From NCBI GenBank assembly GCA_010671905.1, contig JAAHII010000001.1, positions 4,278,001 to 4,342,000 of the forward strand: a stretch of DNA of 64,000 bases. The letters are read 5' to 3'. The stretch's first letter is position 1. Every line of letters begins with the position of its first letter. This document shows positions 42,988 through 52,807 of this stretch, in pieces. The notes under the pieces are model-generated. The model ran no database searches, was not told the DNA's origin, and saw nothing but the letters and a program-made list of their open reading frames with translations. The translations under genes were made by a program, and so were the position numbers. Origin of the DNA: Leptolyngbya sp. SIOISBB. GTDB lineage: Bacteria > Cyanobacteriota > Cyanobacteriia > Phormidesmidales > Phormidesmidaceae.

Positions 42988-45900
42988 ATGCTGTCATTCA
43001 AACCCGCGATATCACTGAGTATTGTCCTGGTAACGCTGGTCTGGAGCCAGCCTGCGCAGGCACAATCGATCACAACCGATCCCAATGGAACGCAAACCAT
43101 TGTTGCCCCCAACGGCGATCGCTACGACATCAGTGGCGGTAATCTCTCGGGAGATGGAGCCAATCTATTCCATAGCTTTGAGCAGTTTGGGTTAAGTCAA
43201 AACGAGATTGCCAACTTTCTCAGCCATCCGGATATTCAAAATATTTTGGGCCGGGTGGTCGGTGGCGACCCCTCAGTCATTAATGGTCTGATCCAGGTAA
43301 GTGGTAGCAATGCCAATCTTTATTTAATGAACCCAGCTGGGGTCATATTTGGCCCTGAGGCGACGCTGAATGTGCCTGCCGACTTCATGGTGACGACGGC
43401 AAATGAAATTGGCATCGGCGATGGCTGGTTTAGTGCCGTGGGAGAGAACGACTACGCGAGCCTGATGGGGGATCCCAATGCCCTGCTATTTAGTGCGACG
43501 CAGCCGGGAAGTATTGTCAATGCTGGGAATCTGGCAGTGGGTGAGGGACAAAACCTGAGCGTCATCGGTGGCACAGTGGTGAATACCGGGACGCTCTCGG
43601 CAGCGGGTGATGGCAACGTGACCGTGGCCGCCATCCCGGGAGAACGGCGGGTGCTGATTAGCCATCCCGATATGTTGCTGAGTCTAGAACTGTATGAGGT
43701 CGAGGTTGAGGCCAATGGGTTGGCTAGTGCCCTATCACTCTCGGAGTTATTGACGGGTGGTAATGTCACCGTGGCGACCGGTGTTGAGGTCGATGAGGCG
43801 GGGCGCACCTGGTTGCGGGGCACTGAAGTGAACCCCGGCGATGTGGCGATCGCCGGTAACGTCATCGGGGGGCAAGTCCAGTTAGCCGCCGCTAACCGAG
43901 TGACAGTAGTGGGCGATAGCGAAAAACTCATTACCACCCATAATGGGTCACACAGTGCACCGATCGTGACCCGGTTTAGTTCTGATGGCACCGATGCGGC
44001 ACAACTGGTGTTTCTCGATACGACGGTGCCAGACTATACCCGATTGTTGTTTGGCGCGGCAGACGGCACCACGACCGTAGCCATTCCGGTGAGTGAAAAT
44101 GGCATCGCGCGGGTGACTGACGTATTGCACCAAGTTGATGCCGCCGATGCGGTACATATCGTCTCAGAAGGGAATGAAGGCGAGTTTTGGCTAGGCAATG
44201 CCTATGTCAGCAACGAAACGCTGGAGCAATACAAGGCCCAGCTCCAACAATGGGGCGGCTTGCTGAGTGCGGAAGCCGATATTTTAATCTACGCCTGTTT
44301 AGCCGCACGGGGCACAGCAGGGCTGTCATTGTTGAATGAGATTGCCAGCTTGACCGGAGCAGATGTCGCCGGGAGTATTGACCTAACTGGGAATGAGGCC
44401 AACGGCGGTGACTGGTTGCTGGAGCGATCAGTCGGCCAGATTGAGGCTGGTAGAGCGTTTGAGACGATTACCCTCGAAGAGTATGACGGGCTGTTGCAGG
44501 TTTTTACTGCCACGGATGCGGCTAGCCTGATTGCCGCCATTACGACTGCCAATGGCAATACAGAAACCGATACGATTAACCTAGCCAACAACATTACCCT
44601 CACCGCAGTCGATAATGCTACAAATGGAAACAATGGCTTACCCGCAATCACGGCAGCGGAAAGGTTGACGATCAACGGCATGGGTAACACCATTGCCCGA
44701 GATGCCGCTGCGCCCGACTTCCGGCTGGTGCATGTGGCGCTGGGTGCCGACTTAGAGATCAACGAGACCACCCTTTCTGGTGGAGTCGCCAATGCTGGTG
44801 GTGCTGGAGACGATGGCGGGGCCATCTTCAATCTTGGCACGCTAACGGTCAACGACAGCACCATTACAGGCAATGAGGCTGCGGATGATGGCGGCGGGAT
44901 TCAAAGCTTCAACGCTAACCCTAACGCCGCAACGGTGACCATCAACAACAGCACCATTTCCGGCAATACGGCGGCGGGCAATGGCGGTGGCCTCTCCAAC
45001 ACCACCTTCACTAATTCCCCTGCCAATGGTTCGGTGATGACCATCAACGGCAGCACCATTTCTGGTAATACGTCTAATGTGGGCGGTGGGGTTGCTCAAC
45101 TGGGCCAAAATGCCAATAACAGTGCGGTGATGACTATCAACAACAGCACCATTTCTGGCAATACAGTCGTTTTTGGTGGTGGCGGCCTCTACAACCGAGG
45201 GCAAACTGCCGTCTTGGGCTCGACTGTGACCATCACGAATAGCACCATTGTCCAGAATGAAGTGACCAATCCAGGTAGTTCAGCCGGTGGCATTCTCAAT
45301 CTTAATTTTATGGGCGGTGTTGATACAGCACGGGTAACTGTGGGCAATAGTATCGTTGCTCAGAACACAGCTACGGTATTTCCGGATGTGCGACGGGCAA
45401 GTGCCGTCAATTCTCCGATTGTCGATGGGGGCAATAACCTGATTGGTGTTGATTCCCAGGGCATATTCACTACCAGCACCCTGGTCGGTAGTGTTGCCGT
45501 GCCGCTCGATCCGGTGCTGTTGCCCCTGGGAGACTACGGTGGCCCGACCCAAACCCATGCCTTTTATATTGGCAGTCCGGTGCGCGATACGGGTAGCGAT
45601 GCCCTAGCCATAGCGGCGGCCCTCACCACCGATCACCGGGGCGCTAACCGCTTTAACGGCCCAGTCGATATTGGCGCTTTTGAATCCCAGGGTTACAGCC
45701 TGACGGCGACAGTGGGAAATAATCAGAGCACTTTGCCTAGCAACACTTTTGGCACCAATTTGGGTGTCCAAGTGACGGAAGACTTTGTCAACTCGGCACT
45801 GCCGATTCCGGGGGTTAACGTGACCTTTACCGTGAATCCTGGCAGCAGTGGAGCGTCTGGCAATCCTGTCAGCAGCACCAGCACGACGGATGCCACGGGC

Positions 45901-46275
45901 TTCGCCACAACCAGTCCCCTCACGGCTAATGACATTGCCGGTGACTTTACCGTGACGGCTAGTAGCCCAATGTTAGGGGATGCCACCTTTAACCTGACCA
46001 ATACTAGCCTCCCCCCAGTAGATCCTCCCCCAGTAGATCCCCCGGATCCAACGCTGCCAACCTCTGAGTTGCTCTCGTTTTGGATTGATATTCAAGAGCC
46101 GTTACTGATACCCAAAACTGCTTGTGGTTTCTCTCCACCTATTGATGTAGCGGTTAATATTCCCGGCCTAGCCGATCGTTTACCGCCTCCAGATATCGAC
46201 AAACAGGGTCTAGGGACAGCCTGTGAGTTCTCTTTGATTGAGTATCGGTATCGGACATCCAATACCACCCCCTAG
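42988..46275 (+). CDS. TpsA-type filamentous haemagglutinin-like exoprotein with DUF4347 and Ig-like domains
   Basis: 1095 residues. Signal peptide 1-26 (cut after AQA). TPS/haemagglutination-activity domain about 27-250, with NANLYLMNPAGVIFGPEATL and NPNG-type motifs. DUF4347 domain about 322-505 (DAVHIVSEGNEGEFWLG, ADILIYACLAARG). Right-handed beta-helix about 510-870, with repeated NDSTITGN / NNSTISGNT units. Bacterial Ig-like (Big-1) domain about 905-1010. Then a Pro-rich linker and a two-Cys tail. It is secreted through its TpsB partner encoded next. Likely adhesion or surface display; the insertion of DUF4347 is unusual. Confidence 0.9.
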   Translation: MLSFKPAISLSIVLVTLVWSQPAQAQSITTDPNGTQTIVAPNGDRYDISGGNLSGDGANLFHSFEQFGLSQNEIANFLSHPDIQNILGRVVGGDPSVINGLIQVSGSNANLYLMNPAGVIFGPEATLNVPADFMVTTANEIGIGDGWFSAVGENDYASLMGDPNALLFSATQPGSIVNAGNLAVGEGQNLSVIGGTVVNTGTLSAAGDGNVTVAAIPGERRVLISHPDMLLSLELYEVEVEANGLASALSLSELLTGGNVTVATGVEVDEAGRTWLRGTEVNPGDVAIAGNVIGGQVQLAAANRVTVVGDSEKLITTHNGSHSAPIVTRFSSDGTDAAQLVFLDTTVPDYTRLLFGAADGTTTVAIPVSENGIARVTDVLHQVDAADAVHIVSEGNEGEFWLGNAYVSNETLEQYKAQLQQWGGLLSAEADILIYACLAARGTAGLSLLNEIASLTGADVAGSIDLTGNEANGGDWLLERSVGQIEAGRAFETITLEEYDGLLQVFTATDAASLIAAITTANGNTETDTINLANNITLTAVDNATNGNNGLPAITAAERLTINGMGNTIARDAAAPDFRLVHVALGADLEINETTLSGGVANAGGAGDDGGAIFNLGTLTVNDSTITGNEAADDGGGIQSFNANPNAATVTINNSTISGNTAAGNGGGLSNTTFTNSPANGSVMTINGSTISGNTSNVGGGVAQLGQNANNSAVMTINNSTISGNTVVFGGGGLYNRGQTAVLGSTVTITNSTIVQNEVTNPGSSAGGILNLNFMGGVDTARVTVGNSIVAQNTATVFPDVRRASAVNSPIVDGGNNLIGVDSQGIFTTSTLVGSVAVPLDPVLLPLGDYGGPTQTHAFYIGSPVRDTGSDALAIAAALTTDHRGANRFNGPVDIGAFESQGYSLTATVGNNQSTLPSNTFGTNLGVQVTEDFVNSALPIPGVNVTFTVNPGSSGASGNPVSSTSTTDATGFATTSPLTANDIAGDFTVTASSPMLGDATFNLTNTSLPPVDPPPVDPPDPTLPTSELLSFWIDIQEPLLIPKTACGFSPPIDVAVNIPGLADRLPPPDIDKQGLGTACEFSLIEYRYRTSNTTP

Positions 46276-46417
46276 TCATCCGTATTCCGGTTTTCAGGCG
46301 GGGTGTCATTGGGGCAGGCAATCAAGTTTGGATCCCGTCACTCGCCTGGTTTGCACCTATCGGCTCATGGCTGATATCAGCACGGCCGTTTCCGTATTCT
46401 GTATTTCTGGTGCCTCC

Positions 46418-48103
46418 ATGAAACTTGCTGCTGTTACCCCGCTCCTCCTCAGCCTCCTGATTGCGACCCCCAGCCTGGCTCAATCAGTGCGGCCCAATCC
46501 TAATCAAGACCGCCTACCTCAACCCCTGCCAGATCCTGAAGACGCCATTCCGCCTGACACCACCTCGCCGATCACCCCGACCGCCCCACCGACCACCGAC
46601 CTCCCTAACGGCGACGTCATGGTTGCGGTCACCCAAATCGAAGTCGTCGGCAGCACCGTCTTCACCACCACCGACTTCGAACCCTTAGTGTCGCCGCTCG
46701 AAGGTCGAGACGTTTCTATCAACGAACTGCAAGCCCTCGCCGAGGCGATTACCCAGCTCTACTTTGATCAGGGTTACCTCACCTCACGGGCGGTGCTCTC
46801 TGAGCAAGAAGTGACCGATGGCACGATTCAAATCCAAGTGATCGAAGGCACGATTAGCGATATCCAAATCGAGGGCAACCAACAAACCCACACCAGCTAT
46901 CTAGAACAACGACTGGCCCTGGGGACAGAGGCACCGGCCCAATTGGGCGCGATCGAAGATCAACTGCGACTCTTGCAATTGAATCCACTCTTCGATTCTG
47001 TGGCCGGTACCCTGCAGCCCGGCGAAGGGACGGGCGAAACGGTTCTCCAGGTTACGGTTGACGAAGCTAAACCCTTCAATGCTGATCTGTTTGTCGATAA
47101 CTATTCTCCGCCTAGTATCGGTGATGTCCGGACTGGGGTAGCCCTCAACTATCAGAACCTCACAGGCTGGGGCGACCAGATCTTTGTCGGCTATAGTCGT
47201 TCAACCACGGGTGGCTCTAACCTTTATGACCTGGGTTATCGCATTCCTCTCAATGCCATGGAGGGGACTTTGCAACTGCGAGCCCTCTTTAGCAACAGCA
47301 CTCAAACCCAGACATCGCTTGATATCGAAGGCGATTCTGAATTTTATGAGGTCAGCTTTCGGCAACCTTTAATCCGCACGCCTCGGGAAGAATTTGCCCT
47401 GTCTTTAGGGTTTGCCTATCGCGAAGGCCAAACTTTTTTGTTTGACTCTCCCTTTCCCTTTGGGATTGGCCCTGATGACGATGGGATTAGCCGCACCAGT
47501 GTCATTAAATTTGGCCAAGACTATATCAAACGAGATCCGTCAGGAGCCTGGGCTGTGCAATCGCAGTTTAGTCTTGGCACGGGGCTGTTTAATGCCACCG
47601 AAAATTCTGGCTCCACCCCAGATGGTCAGTTCTTCAGTTGGCTCGGTCAAGTCCAACGAGTACAACGACTAGGGGTCAATCATTTGTTGATTGTGCAGGG
47701 CAGTGTCCAGTTGACTCCCGATAGTTTGTTGGCCTCCGAGCAATTTGTCATCGGGGGTGGACAGTCAATACGCGGCTTTCGCCAAAATGTGCGATCGGGC
47801 GATAACGGCTTTCGCTTATCAGTAGAGGATCGAATTACAGTTCTTCGCGACCAAGAGGAGAGCCATCCGATCATTCAGTTAGCTCCTTTTGTTGACTTGG
47901 GGTATGTCTGGAACCAGTCAGATAACCCCAACCCCCAATCAAATCAGCGATTTCTGGCCGGTGCTGGACTAGGAGTCATCTTGACGCCAGTCCAAGGATT
48001 ACAGATCAAAGTTGATTACGGCGTTCCGTTGGTAGATTTAAATGATCGGAACAATAATATTCAAGATAATGGCCTCTACTTTAGTGTGAACTACCACTAT
48101 TGA
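46418..48103 (+). CDS. TpsB outer-membrane transporter (ShlB/FhaC/HecB family)
   Basis: 561 residues from ATG 46418, which opens a signal peptide MKLAAVTPLLLSLLIATPSL. A Pro-rich linker (about 25-65) precedes a POTRA domain (VAVTQIEVVGSTVFTTTDFE; IQVIEGTISDIQIEG) and a 16-strand beta-barrel ending in an aromatic residue (YFSVNYHY). The VRGF-type loop is GQSIRGFRQN. It exports the adjacent TpsA protein. The ORF could start at 46238, overlapping tpsA, but the signal peptide decides the start. Confidence 0.92.
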   Translation: MKLAAVTPLLLSLLIATPSLAQSVRPNPNQDRLPQPLPDPEDAIPPDTTSPITPTAPPTTDLPNGDVMVAVTQIEVVGSTVFTTTDFEPLVSPLEGRDVSINELQALAEAITQLYFDQGYLTSRAVLSEQEVTDGTIQIQVIEGTISDIQIEGNQQTHTSYLEQRLALGTEAPAQLGAIEDQLRLLQLNPLFDSVAGTLQPGEGTGETVLQVTVDEAKPFNADLFVDNYSPPSIGDVRTGVALNYQNLTGWGDQIFVGYSRSTTGGSNLYDLGYRIPLNAMEGTLQLRALFSNSTQTQTSLDIEGDSEFYEVSFRQPLIRTPREEFALSLGFAYREGQTFLFDSPFPFGIGPDDDGISRTSVIKFGQDYIKRDPSGAWAVQSQFSLGTGLFNATENSGSTPDGQFFSWLGQVQRVQRLGVNHLLIVQGSVQLTPDSLLASEQFVIGGGQSIRGFRQNVRSGDNGFRLSVEDRITVLRDQEESHPIIQLAPFVDLGYVWNQSDNPNPQSNQRFLAGAGLGVILTPVQGLQIKVDYGVPLVDLNDRNNNIQDNGLYFSVNYHY

Positions 48104-48579
48104 CACGGCTGCAGGACGTATAACTGACATCTTGCAGTCTGACTCAACCTTGAGCAGAAGGTTGAGATAGTTGGAGCATCCTCACACCCTTGTGCTCTGT
48201 CAGCTTAGAAATGCGGGATCGGTACATTGCAGGAGTCTTTCAGGTTGTCATCCTGAAGCAATTGCTATCTCTCAAAATAAACCTGACAGAGTCCTAGGGG
48301 CTGTCCTCATTGAGCAGTTAAATCCTGGTCCTGAAAGGGCGATCGCCCCTAGTCTGTTCACGAGATGCGGGCACGATAATGCTCATGCCTCAGAGTTTCT
48401 GGGATTCATTGATGACACGCCCGAAGACAATGCGGTGTAAAGTTGCCCATCCTTGATGATCAGCTCGGTAGCAGTGGAGCAAGGAGGGCAAGAAACTGAA
48501 AGGGGGGGAATGACTGCCGCCACGCAGTATTCGTCATGGCAACTCCCTGGGGGCCGTCTGGCGGAGTTGAGGGTAAATT
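48104..48579. other. Intergenic region with MITE copy 4
   Basis: 476 bp between convergent genes. A hairpin TCAACCTT/AAGGTTGA at about 48144-48165 may end tpsB transcription. The rest is mostly the inverted MITE. Confidence 0.5.
48294..48423 (-). mobile_element. 130-bp MITE, copy 4 of 4 (inverted)
   Basis: Starts CTAGGGGCTGTCCTCA and ends GATGACACGCCCG; the complement aligns along its length with the other three copies. Confidence 0.75.
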
Positions 48580-49635
48580 CTAACGCTGCAGCCGGGCCCC
48601 GCGATAGCGCATCTCACGCCGCAGGGCTGTCTGCTGAGCAAAGTTGGGCATATCGCCTTGATGGCCCATCAGCATCAGCGTGTCTCCCTTCGCCAGATAG
48701 AGATGGCGGCCAGGGTGTACGACGACTGCGCCATCGGTTCGCCGCAGCGCCACAATAATAAAAGTGCCTTTGCCGCGGACTTCAATATCCCCAATCGTGC
48801 CGCCCACCAGAGGCGCTTCGACCGGCATCTCTTGAATTTGAATATCGAGTTCGGCCAGCAGCTCATTGAGGCTAGCCTGCCCATCCGTTTGGGCCAGAAA
48901 ATCAACCGCCGAGGGATTCGTAATCAAGTGAGCCATCCGGGCCGCGCTGATCGTGGCCGGTAACACCACGTGGTCGGCCCCGGCGAGTCGCAGTTTCTTT
49001 TCCGTGGACGGAATCTCGCCCCGGGCCAGGATCAACAGGTGAGGATTCATTTCCCGTGCCGTCAGCGTAATAAAAACGTTGGCAGCATCATTGGGCAAGA
49101 CGGTGGCCAGGGTTTTTGCCTGACTGATCTGGACGGCCTCTAAATTGGTTTCATCGGTGGCATTGCCCATAAACATGAGATAACCCTGTTCACGGGCCAA
49201 CTCGATGCGATCGGCATCGTGATCAACCACAACAAAAGGTTGATGAGAAGCTTTTAACTGTCGAGCCACCATTTGCCCAATGCGCCCAAAGCCGCAAATG
49301 ATCACGTGGTCTTCGAGCTGCTCAATATCTTTATTCATGCGCTTTACGTTGAGGAGCTTACGGATTTCGCCTTCAGTGATGAGTTGGACAAAGCCTGACA
49401 CGGTATAGGCTACTGACAACACCCCGGCAATGATGACCAGGATGGTAAAAACTTTGAGCGTGGTCGAGGTCAGTGGTTGAACTTCGCCATAGCCCACCCC
49501 AAAAATGGTGATCACCACCATGTAAATGGCATCCAACAGGGTCCAGCCAGCACTGACGTACCCGGTCACCGCAATGATGACGGTCAGTAAAAAGGTGGCA
49601 ATTCCCGTGACAATTCGCTGAAAAGAGGTTTGCAT
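48580..49635 (-). CDS. Two-TM potassium channel with RCK domain
   Basis: 351 residues from ATG 49635 (or 49662). TM1 about 8-28, pore helix and filter TIFGVGYGE near 42-50, TM2 about 62-84. Then an RCK_N domain with GFGRIGQMVARQLKA and VVDHDADRIE, and a TrkA_C domain (GTFIIVALRRTDG) at about 250-340. The filter has GVGYGE, a variant of K+ TVGYG. It is a ligand-gated cation channel of the Kch/MthK type. A partial copy of the RCK part lies at 42424-42551. Confidence 0.92.
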   Translation of the reverse strand: MQTSFQRIVTGIATFLLTVIIAVTGYVSAGWTLLDAIYMVVITIFGVGYGEVQPLTSTTLKVFTILVIIAGVLSVAYTVSGFVQLITEGEIRKLLNVKRMNKDIEQLEDHVIICGFGRIGQMVARQLKASHQPFVVVDHDADRIELAREQGYLMFMGNATDETNLEAVQISQAKTLATVLPNDAANVFITLTAREMNPHLLILARGEIPSTEKKLRLAGADHVVLPATISAARMAHLITNPSAVDFLAQTDGQASLNELLAELDIQIQEMPVEAPLVGGTIGDIEVRGKGTFIIVALRRTDGAVVVHPGRHLYLAKGDTLMLMGHQGDMPNFAQQTALRREMRYRGARLQR

Positions 49636-49882
49636 CGCAGTGACCAAAACTTTGCCTACCATAGGCGAAGTCGTAGCGTCAGAAACGCTACCCACGATAC
49701 GATCGCGGCCAATCCTGCTCCCTGATCTTGACGCCGCTACACAGCGATCGTTCATGAGAAAGGCCAACCGGCTCACCAAGTTTCACAGAGTTATCACACC
49801 GCTGTAACAGGACTGTCACACCGACTGTCTACTCTAAGGATGTTAGACAGCAAAAGTCCCTTTAGACAGCAAATAGACAGCC

Positions 49883-51115
49883 ATGAGAGACCACGTGAAA
49901 TCTACACCTTCCTCACCTCACCCCGCCCGGTGGGTGTCACGAACCGGGCAATCTCTATTGTTGATGGTCGCGGGCGCGGGGCTAGCGACTGCCGGTACAG
50001 GCGCTCTACAAGCGATGCAGCCCAGCTTTTTAGAACCGCCTCAAGAGCAAGTTGAGTCGGCGAACTCCGACGGCGCCGTCGCGATCGTGCCCGGATTAGG
50101 TACACCGACCTCCTCCAACTTTGTCGCGGGCATTGTGCAAGATGCCGGACAAGCCGTCGTGCGCATCGACGCTTCGCGCACGGTCACCACCAGCCAAGTA
50201 CCCGAGGCGTTCCAAAATCCTTTCTTCCGCGAGTTTTTTGGCGATTTACCAGAATCCCAACAGCGGGTTGAGTCAGGGGTGGGGTCTGGTTTCATCGTGT
50301 CTGCAGACGGCACCATTTTCACCAACGCCCATGTCGTGGATGGAGCTGACACCGTGCAAGTCACTCTGAAGGATGGCCGCGTGGTAGATGGCACCGTGGT
50401 GGGCACTGATCCCCTAACGGATGTGGCCGTCATTGACATTGATGCGGATAACTTACCGACCGTACCGCTCAGTGATTCCAATCAACTGCAGCCTGGTGAA
50501 TGGGCGATCGCCATTGGCAATCCGCTCGGCTTAGACAATACGGTCACCGTCGGCATCGTCAGCGCCACCGGCCGCACCAGCGGTCAAATTGGCGTCACCG
50601 ATAAGCGGGTTGACTTCATTCAGACCGATGCGGCGATTAACCCCGGTAACTCCGGCGGCCCCTTACTCAATGAGCGCGGTGAAGTCATTGGCATGAATAC
50701 GGCCATCATCCAAAACGCCCAGGGCATCGGCTTTGCCATTCCCATCAATGATGTGGGACGCATTGCTGATCAACTGATCACGAAGGGGCAAGTTGATCAC
50801 CCCTATGTCGGTATCCGCATGGTGGAACTCACTGAGCAAAACAAGGAGGCGATCGCAGCCCAAACCGGACTCAATGTGCAGGACGAAACCGGCATCTTGA
50901 TTGCAGACGTGGTGAACAATTCCCCTGCGGCGCGGGCCGGACTCCGACAGGGTGACATTCTCGTCTCGGTCGGCGGCCAGCCAGTGACCGCCGCTGCTGA
51001 GGTGCAAGACCAGGTAGAGGCCGCAGGTGTCGGTGTCAACCTTTCTTTACAAATTCGTCGTAACAATCGCGTTGAAACCATTTCAGTACAGCCAGAGGCG
51101 CTGCCCAACGGCTAA
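49883..51115 (+). CDS. HtrA/Deg-family serine protease
   Basis: 410 residues. N-terminal signal/anchor (about 22-45), trypsin-like domain with catalytic His in TNAHVVDG, Asp in DPLTDVAVIDI and Ser in NPGNSGGPLL, then one PDZ domain (ETGILIADVVNNSPAARAGL). One PDZ and the anchor are typical of cyanobacterial HhoA/HhoB/HtrA, which degrade or refold periplasmic proteins under light and heat stress; which of the three paralogues this is cannot be decided. Divergent from the channel gene. A strong terminator follows. Confidence 0.94.
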   Translation: MRDHVKSTPSSPHPARWVSRTGQSLLLMVAGAGLATAGTGALQAMQPSFLEPPQEQVESANSDGAVAIVPGLGTPTSSNFVAGIVQDAGQAVVRIDASRTVTTSQVPEAFQNPFFREFFGDLPESQQRVESGVGSGFIVSADGTIFTNAHVVDGADTVQVTLKDGRVVDGTVVGTDPLTDVAVIDIDADNLPTVPLSDSNQLQPGEWAIAIGNPLGLDNTVTVGIVSATGRTSGQIGVTDKRVDFIQTDAAINPGNSGGPLLNERGEVIGMNTAIIQNAQGIGFAIPINDVGRIADQLITKGQVDHPYVGIRMVELTEQNKEAIAAQTGLNVQDETGILIADVVNNSPAARAGLRQGDILVSVGGQPVTAAAEVQDQVEAAGVGVNLSLQIRRNNRVETISVQPEALPNG

Positions 51116-51148
51116 TCCCTGATGCCGATTTACTCACACCACTGAGAT

Positions 51149-51179
51149 GGGAGTGTCGCTACTGACACTCCCTTTTTTT
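51149..51179 (+). terminator. Intrinsic terminator after the HtrA gene
   Basis: 9-bp arms GGGAGTGTC/GACACTCCC, 6-nt loop, then seven T residues. Classical Rho-independent terminator. Confidence 0.92.
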
Positions 51180-51393
51180 AGTTCGAGGTCACCAGCAACT
51201 TTCATCCCCCCACGGATGGTTAAGCGGCATGTAATCCGGGCTTAACGAACCGCTACAAGTCCTGTCGAATCGACATTAGTTCAGGCATACTGTTTAAAGG
51301 GGGATTAGCCCCACACCTGGGGCAGCTCTCCAGATCATCCTCAGGATTTATCCTTACTGACATTCCCGGGCCGGTGGGAAAGAGACATGATTC

Positions 51394-52587
51394 ATGTTGG
51401 ACTTAATGAAGCTCGCCCAGCAAATGCAGGGCATCAGTCAGCACTTAAAAGATGAAGCCGAGGCCGCCGGACGGCGCGTCACCATTGCGAGCAAATTGAT
51501 GGAGCGGGCGCAAGCGCATCAGGCAGAGTTGATTGATAGCTGGGAAACCTGGCGCGATCGCATTCCCTTTGCTATGGCGTGTCCGATCGAACCCCTGGAC
51601 ACCCGTCTACCCATCCAAGCGGCTCCAGCGGCCCATACTGTGTTAGCCACGGATGGCTCACAAATCTCTCCCAGCCATCACGAGATCGCCTACTGCTATT
51701 TACTCAACATCGGTCGGATTGTCTTGCACTATGGGCAAAGTCGCTTTCCCCTGTTGGATAGCCTGCCAGAAGTCATCTATCGTCCCGAAGATCTTTACCT
51801 GTCTCGGCAGTGGGGCATCAGTACCGAAGAGTGGATGGGCCATCGCCGCACGGTGGCGGAAGCCGAAACGTTGGCTGACTTAGCCGTCGACCTCCATACC
51901 GAGGCCGCAGACGACAATCATCCCCCCACGCTCGCGCTGACCGATGGCTCCTTGATCTATTGGTTTTTGGAAGATTTGCCGATGGCGGCTCGCGAGCGCC
52001 TGCTGCCACCCATTCTGGAGGCCTGGAATCGCTTGCAAGCGGCCCGCATTCCCCTAGTCGGCTATGTCAGCGCCTCTCGTAGTGGCGAAGCGCTGAACTT
52101 TTTGAGGTTGCAGAGCTGCCCCTTTGAAACCCCAGACTGCCTCACCCACTGTGCTGACGAGCGTGATCGCGCTCCCTGCCAAGTCTTTGCGCCGCTGCGC
52201 GATGTGGCCCTAGGGGCAACCCTGCTCGAACCCGGACAACGGGGCCCTCTCTGGCGTAGCTCCGTCAACATTTTGGAGGAGTACGGCGCCCACCGCATCT
52301 ACTTTTGCTACGTCCACGTCGGTGCCGAGGTCGCTCGTGTCGAAATGCCGGAATGGGTCGCCCTCAGCCAGCCGCTCCGAGACTCAGCGTTAGAAATGGT
52401 CATCACCCAAGTACAAAAAGGTTATGGCTACCCCATTGCCCTGGCAGAAGCCCATAACCAAGCAGTGGTACGCGGCGGCGATCGCACACGCTTTTTTGCC
52501 CTGTTAGAACGGGAGATGATTCGGGCGGGGTTACAAAATGTGGGCACTTCCTTTAAGGAAGCGCGCAAACGAGGCAGTATCGCCTAA
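51394..52587 (+). CDS. NurA-domain 5'-3' nuclease-like protein
   Basis: 397 residues. NurA domain with the metal-binding Asp in VLATDGSQISPSHHEIAYCY (near 84-103) and a second acidic motif LALTDGSLIYWF near 188. C-terminal motifs IYFCYVHVG and YPIALAEAHNQAVVRGGDR complete the fold. NurA nucleases act with HerA in archaeal end resection; cyanobacterial proteins lack an obvious HerA neighbour and their role is not established. It has its own promoter region. Confidence 0.88.
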   Translation: MLDLMKLAQQMQGISQHLKDEAEAAGRRVTIASKLMERAQAHQAELIDSWETWRDRIPFAMACPIEPLDTRLPIQAAPAAHTVLATDGSQISPSHHEIAYCYLLNIGRIVLHYGQSRFPLLDSLPEVIYRPEDLYLSRQWGISTEEWMGHRRTVAEAETLADLAVDLHTEAADDNHPPTLALTDGSLIYWFLEDLPMAARERLLPPILEAWNRLQAARIPLVGYVSASRSGEALNFLRLQSCPFETPDCLTHCADERDRAPCQVFAPLRDVALGATLLEPGQRGPLWRSSVNILEEYGAHRIYFCYVHVGAEVARVEMPEWVALSQPLRDSALEMVITQVQKGYGYPIALAEAHNQAVVRGGDRTRFFALLEREMIRAGLQNVGTSFKEARKRGSIA

Positions 52588-52807
52588 CCAGCGTGACGTT
52601 ACACAGCTTGTTGATGGCCTTCCATCGATGTGGAGTGGGCTCCATCAGCCCAGATCTCGAGCCCATAACGACCAACTTTGAGCCTAATTTAGGCAGCTTG
52701 ACAAGCTTTGAGACATTGTTAGGAAATCGTCGCACAACTTTTAAGGATGGGCATTCTAGGAACCATGTAGGTCTAAACACAGCGCTATCAGTGCGCTGTC
52801 CATCACT

